From assembly GCA_023430685.1 (NCBI GenBank), contig JAEYZH010000109.1, positions 1 through 8,239 of the forward strand: a stretch of 8,239 bases of DNA. Direction: 5' to 3'. Shown here one piece after another: positions 6,808-8,239 of this stretch (position 1 is its first letter; each line of letters begins with the position of its first letter). The stretch comes from Pseudomonadota bacterium (GTDB taxonomy: Bacteria > Pseudomonadota > Gammaproteobacteria > Xanthomonadales > Rhodanobacteraceae). The notes beneath the pieces were generated by a model, which was not told the DNA's origin, did no database searches, and saw only the letters and a list, made by a program, of their open reading frames with translations. The translations under genes were made by a program, and so were the position numbers.

Positions 6808-6945
6808 GGGGAACCTCCGGAACACACGCGCGACCGCAGGCTGCGGCCGGATGCGAGTCTAGCGCGCAGCGGCCCAACATCCACGAAACGCCGCGTTCAG
6901 GCGCGGCCCTGCATGGTGGCGCCCGGTGCGAAGGAACGGGCAGCC
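6808..6945. other. Divergent intergenic region between peroxiredoxin and small + strand gene
   Basis: These 138 bases must carry the promoter of the minus-strand run and probably that of the 72-residue protein gene. I see no convincing -35/-10 pair. A TAGACT on the minus strand (complement of about 6855-6860) is a weak -10 candidate without a matching -35. A short CCGCA/TGCGG hairpin lies at 6833-6845. Confidence 0.4.
6814..6818 (-). promoter_or_regulatory. Shine-Dalgarno of the peroxiredoxin gene
   Basis: The minus strand reads GGAGG six bases before ATG 6807. It favours this start over the upstream GTG at 6825. Confidence 0.8.
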
Positions 6946-7164
6946 ATGGTCCTCAAGCACATCTTCCATGCGCGCGGCAGCGACGGGCAGGATTACGAGA
7001 TCCACGTCTACGTCGAGCCCGCGAGCCACGAAAACGCGCACATCGAAAGAATCGCGAAGGTGTGCCTCGCCGACGGCGGCGAACTGCGCGTGCTGTCGCA
7101 TCGCCACTACGAAGTGGTGGCGACGGGCGTGCGGCTCGAGGCGGGTGATCCGGACGCGATCTGA
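6946..7164 (+). CDS. Small hypothetical protein (72 residues)
   Basis: This 72-residue protein has no signal peptide or membrane segment and is expected in the cytoplasm. It is mixed in charge, with several His residues in the first half and an ending (VLSHRHYEVVATGVRL) that looks like two beta strands, as in many small uncharacterised proteobacterial proteins with a G-x-Y-x-V-V-x-T-G pattern. I do not recognise a named family. ATG 6946 has AAGGA ten bases upstream. An in-frame ATG at 6913 would add 11 residues but lacks a good site. The frame keeps the strong G/C third-position bias of the real genes around it and no better frame exists on the other strand. It is divergent from the peroxiredoxin and convergent with the lipoprotein gene, so it is probably a single-gene unit. 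Function unknown. Confidence 0.75.
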   Translation: MVLKHIFHARGSDGQDYEIHVYVEPASHENAHIERIAKVCLADGGELRVLSHRHYEVVATGVRLEAGDPDAI

Positions 7165-7220
7165 GGCGCCTCCGACCAAGCGGGGGTTCGTGCGCGCGCA
7201 GGCCGAATGCACGCAGCTGC

Positions 7221-7267
7221 CCACTTCGGTGGCCGCGCGTCGAAGAGCGCCGGCCGGCCTGCGGCCG
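7221..7267. terminator. Two small hairpins in the convergent gap (possible bidirectional termination)
   Basis: In the 109-base gap between the small + strand gene and the lipoprotein gene there is a CCAC-TTCG-GTGG hairpin (7221-7232, a stable UUCG tetraloop) and a CGGCC-TGC-GGCCG hairpin (7255-7267), the latter seven bases past the lipoprotein stop. Neither is followed by a real T-run, so an intrinsic terminator is only weakly supported. Confidence 0.3.
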
Positions 7268-7273
7268 TCCAGC

Positions 7274-7999
7274 CTACGGTTTGGCGGGTTTTGCCGGCAC
7301 GGGCCAGCGCGATGCGTCGAAGCCGCCGACCTCGAACATCAGCGTGCGCGGCGGCTTGCCGTTCTCGCGCACGTCGAGTTCGATCCGGCGCGCGCCTTCG
7401 AGCGTCGCGAGGAACGCCTTGTCGTCGCGGATGAACAGTGCGGGCTCGCCGGTCGCTGGAAGGTAGGCCTTGATCTTCGCGGGCTTGCCGTCGATGCGCG
7501 CGTCGAGGCTGCAATTGCCGCGACATTCGAAGCCCTTGCCGGAACCGAACAGGTAGACGCTCTGGCCCCAGTCGGTGTGCCGGCGCAGCACGAGCCGCAC
7601 GCGCGCGCTCGCGACCGCGTCGCTGCTGTAGATCGATGCGACGTTCTGCTGCCCGCCCGATTCCTCGCCCGACTGGTAGATCCAGAGCTGTTGCAGGCGC
7701 CGGCGCGCGGCGATCGCCTCGCCCTTCGTGCGCGCGTCCGCGAGCGTCGTCGCGACTTCGGTGGCGGCGGCGCTGCCCGGGTACTTGTCGACGATTTCCT
7801 GCCCGATCGGCGCCGCGAGTTCCCAGGACTGTTCGTTGACGAGCGTGCGATAGAGTTCTAGCGCCTTGTTCGCCTGCGCCTCGACCGCGGCGGTGGCCGC
7901 GGCAGCCTGCTCTTCGGGTGTCGGACCCGGTGGCGAGCACGCGGCGATCAGGGCGGCCAGCAGCAGGGCTGCCGGCAGGGTGCGGGGCCGCATGCGCAT
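7274..7999 (-). CDS. Predicted lipoprotein of unknown function
   Basis: This 241-residue protein begins with basic residues, a hydrophobic core and a lipobox I-A-A-C with C21 as the lipidated residue, so it should be membrane-anchored facing the periplasm. After a Pro/Glu/Ala-rich linker, about 35-103 is alpha-helical and resembles a degenerate TPR-like repeat (ALELYRTLV, then EIVDKYPGSAAA). About 104-232 looks like a beta-rich domain that starts LWIYQSG. It includes VYLFGSGKGFECRGNC with C159 and C163 (possible disulfide) and ends in MFEVGGFD. I do not recognise a named family for this domain. ATG 7999 is chosen because GGAG lies eight bases upstream; the second ATG at 7993 would be too far. 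The gene follows the partial minus-strand gene by 84 bases, a gap that holds a strong inverted repeat. Confidence 0.87.
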   Translation of the reverse strand: MRMRPRTLPAALLLAALIAACSPPGPTPEEQAAAATAAVEAQANKALELYRTLVNEQSWELAAPIGQEIVDKYPGSAAATEVATTLADARTKGEAIAARRRLQQLWIYQSGEESGGQQNVASIYSSDAVASARVRLVLRRHTDWGQSVYLFGSGKGFECRGNCSLDARIDGKPAKIKAYLPATGEPALFIRDDKAFLATLEGARRIELDVRENGKPPRTLMFEVGGFDASRWPVPAKPAKP

Positions 8000-8036
8000 G
8001 TTCGAAGCTCCGGTTCGCGAGGCCGCATCGTACCGC

Positions 8037-8069
8037 GCCGGCGCGCGTCCAGCGATGCCGCGCGCCGGC
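8037..8069. repeat. 11-bp perfect inverted repeat upstream of the lipoprotein gene
   Basis: GCCGGCGCGCG (8037-8047) and CGCGCGCCGGC (8059-8069) form an all-G/C 11-bp stem with an 11-base loop, 15 bases past the stop of the partial gene on the minus strand. No T-run follows. It is a candidate factor-dependent or structure-only terminator, or an mRNA-stabilising hairpin. Part of it (8034-8045) is also a 12-base palindrome. Confidence 0.45.
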
Positions 8070-8083
8070 CCGCGCGCCGAGGT

Positions 8084-8239
8084 TCAGAACCGGCGGCAGG
8101 GGTCGCGCCCGAGATTGCGCTCGTAGGTCGTCACCGTTTCGTCGCGTTCGCGCCCGGCGCGCCCGCTGCGCGCGCCCGACTCGATCCGGCGGCAGGCTTC
8201 GCGACGCGGCAACGGCGTCGCGCGCACGCCGACGTGGCT
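8084..8239 (-). CDS. C-terminal end of a hypothetical protein (5' end outside window)
   Basis: On the minus strand an open frame runs from the window edge to a TGA at 8084-8086 and gives 51 residues ending in TYERNLGRDPCRRF. The frame has the same strong G/C third-position bias as the confirmed genes and avoids stops on a strand where the neighbouring genes are also read. Two cysteines are visible (C16 and C48 of the fragment) and the piece is rich in Arg. I do not recognise the family, and no start, signal peptide or domain can be judged. It precedes the lipoprotein gene on the same strand by 84 bases and could share its transcript. Confidence 0.6.
   Translation of the reverse strand, partial: SHVGVRATPLPRREACRRIESGARSGRAGRERDETVTTYERNLGRDPCRRF

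Noticed and set aside
5612..6880. Minus-strand open frame (422 residues) running through the glycosylase and peroxiredoxin region in another frame
   Set aside because: The alternative frames in the same region carry the catalytic motifs of two known families and good ribosome binding sites; this one is compositionally biased noise.
7107..7940. Minus-strand open frame (277 residues) overlapping the lipoprotein gene
   Set aside because: The competing frame has a signal sequence with a lipobox and a ribosome binding site. This one is Arg/Ala-rich and crosses the end of the small plus-strand gene.
1..8239. Mobile element, CRISPR array, tRNA or new defence system
   Set aside because: No transposase, integrase, direct-repeat array, tRNA-like fold or defence-type domain was seen. 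Base composition is even across the window, with no sign of an acquired block.

Overview
The window is 8.2 kb of very GC-rich bacterial DNA (clearly above 65% G+C, with coding frames almost saturated for G/C at third positions). Gene content and protein style (RocR-like REC-EAL regulator, secreted BCP-type peroxiredoxin, M48 protease, small xanthomonad-like secreted proteins) suggest a gammaproteobacterium, most likely of the Xanthomonadales/Lysobacterales. That placement is inference: there is no rRNA or marker gene here.

Layout. Bases 1-3055 (+ strand) hold a two-gene signalling unit. The first gene is a PAS-PAS hybrid histidine kinase with a C-terminal receiver, cut at its 5' end by the window edge. 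It overlaps by 8 bases a response regulator with a REC-EAL architecture and a complete set of c-di-GMP phosphodiesterase residues. Bases 3087-6807 (- strand) hold five genes in the same direction. In transcription order they are a signal-peptide-bearing BCP/PrxQ-type peroxiredoxin, a family 6 (deoxyinosine/hypoxanthine) DNA glycosylase starting 1 base after the peroxiredoxin stop, a small secreted protein of unknown function, an M48 (Ste24-like) membrane metalloprotease, and a four-helix membrane protein of unknown function. Gaps between the last four are 68-84 bases and several hold inverted repeats, so one transcript is possible but not shown. Bases 6946-7164 (+) encode a 72-residue hypothetical protein, divergent from the peroxiredoxin. 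Bases 7274-7999 (-) encode a lipoprotein, and 8084-8239 (-) the C-terminal end of another gene that enters from beyond the window.

How they work together. The kinase and REC-EAL pair reads as a sensory input that tunes c-di-GMP breakdown. The minus-strand genes have an envelope and damage-defence flavour: peroxide detoxification outside the cytoplasm, repair of deaminated adenine, and membrane proteolysis. No mobile element, CRISPR array, tRNA or rRNA was seen, and no intergenic stretch exceeds about 140 bases. I see no convincing new defence or biosynthetic system. The best second-look items are a 16-bp hairpin that covers the weak Shine-Dalgarno of the protease gene, a Gly-to-Asp change in the kinase ATP-binding G2 box, and the tightly coupled kinase/phosphodiesterase pair.
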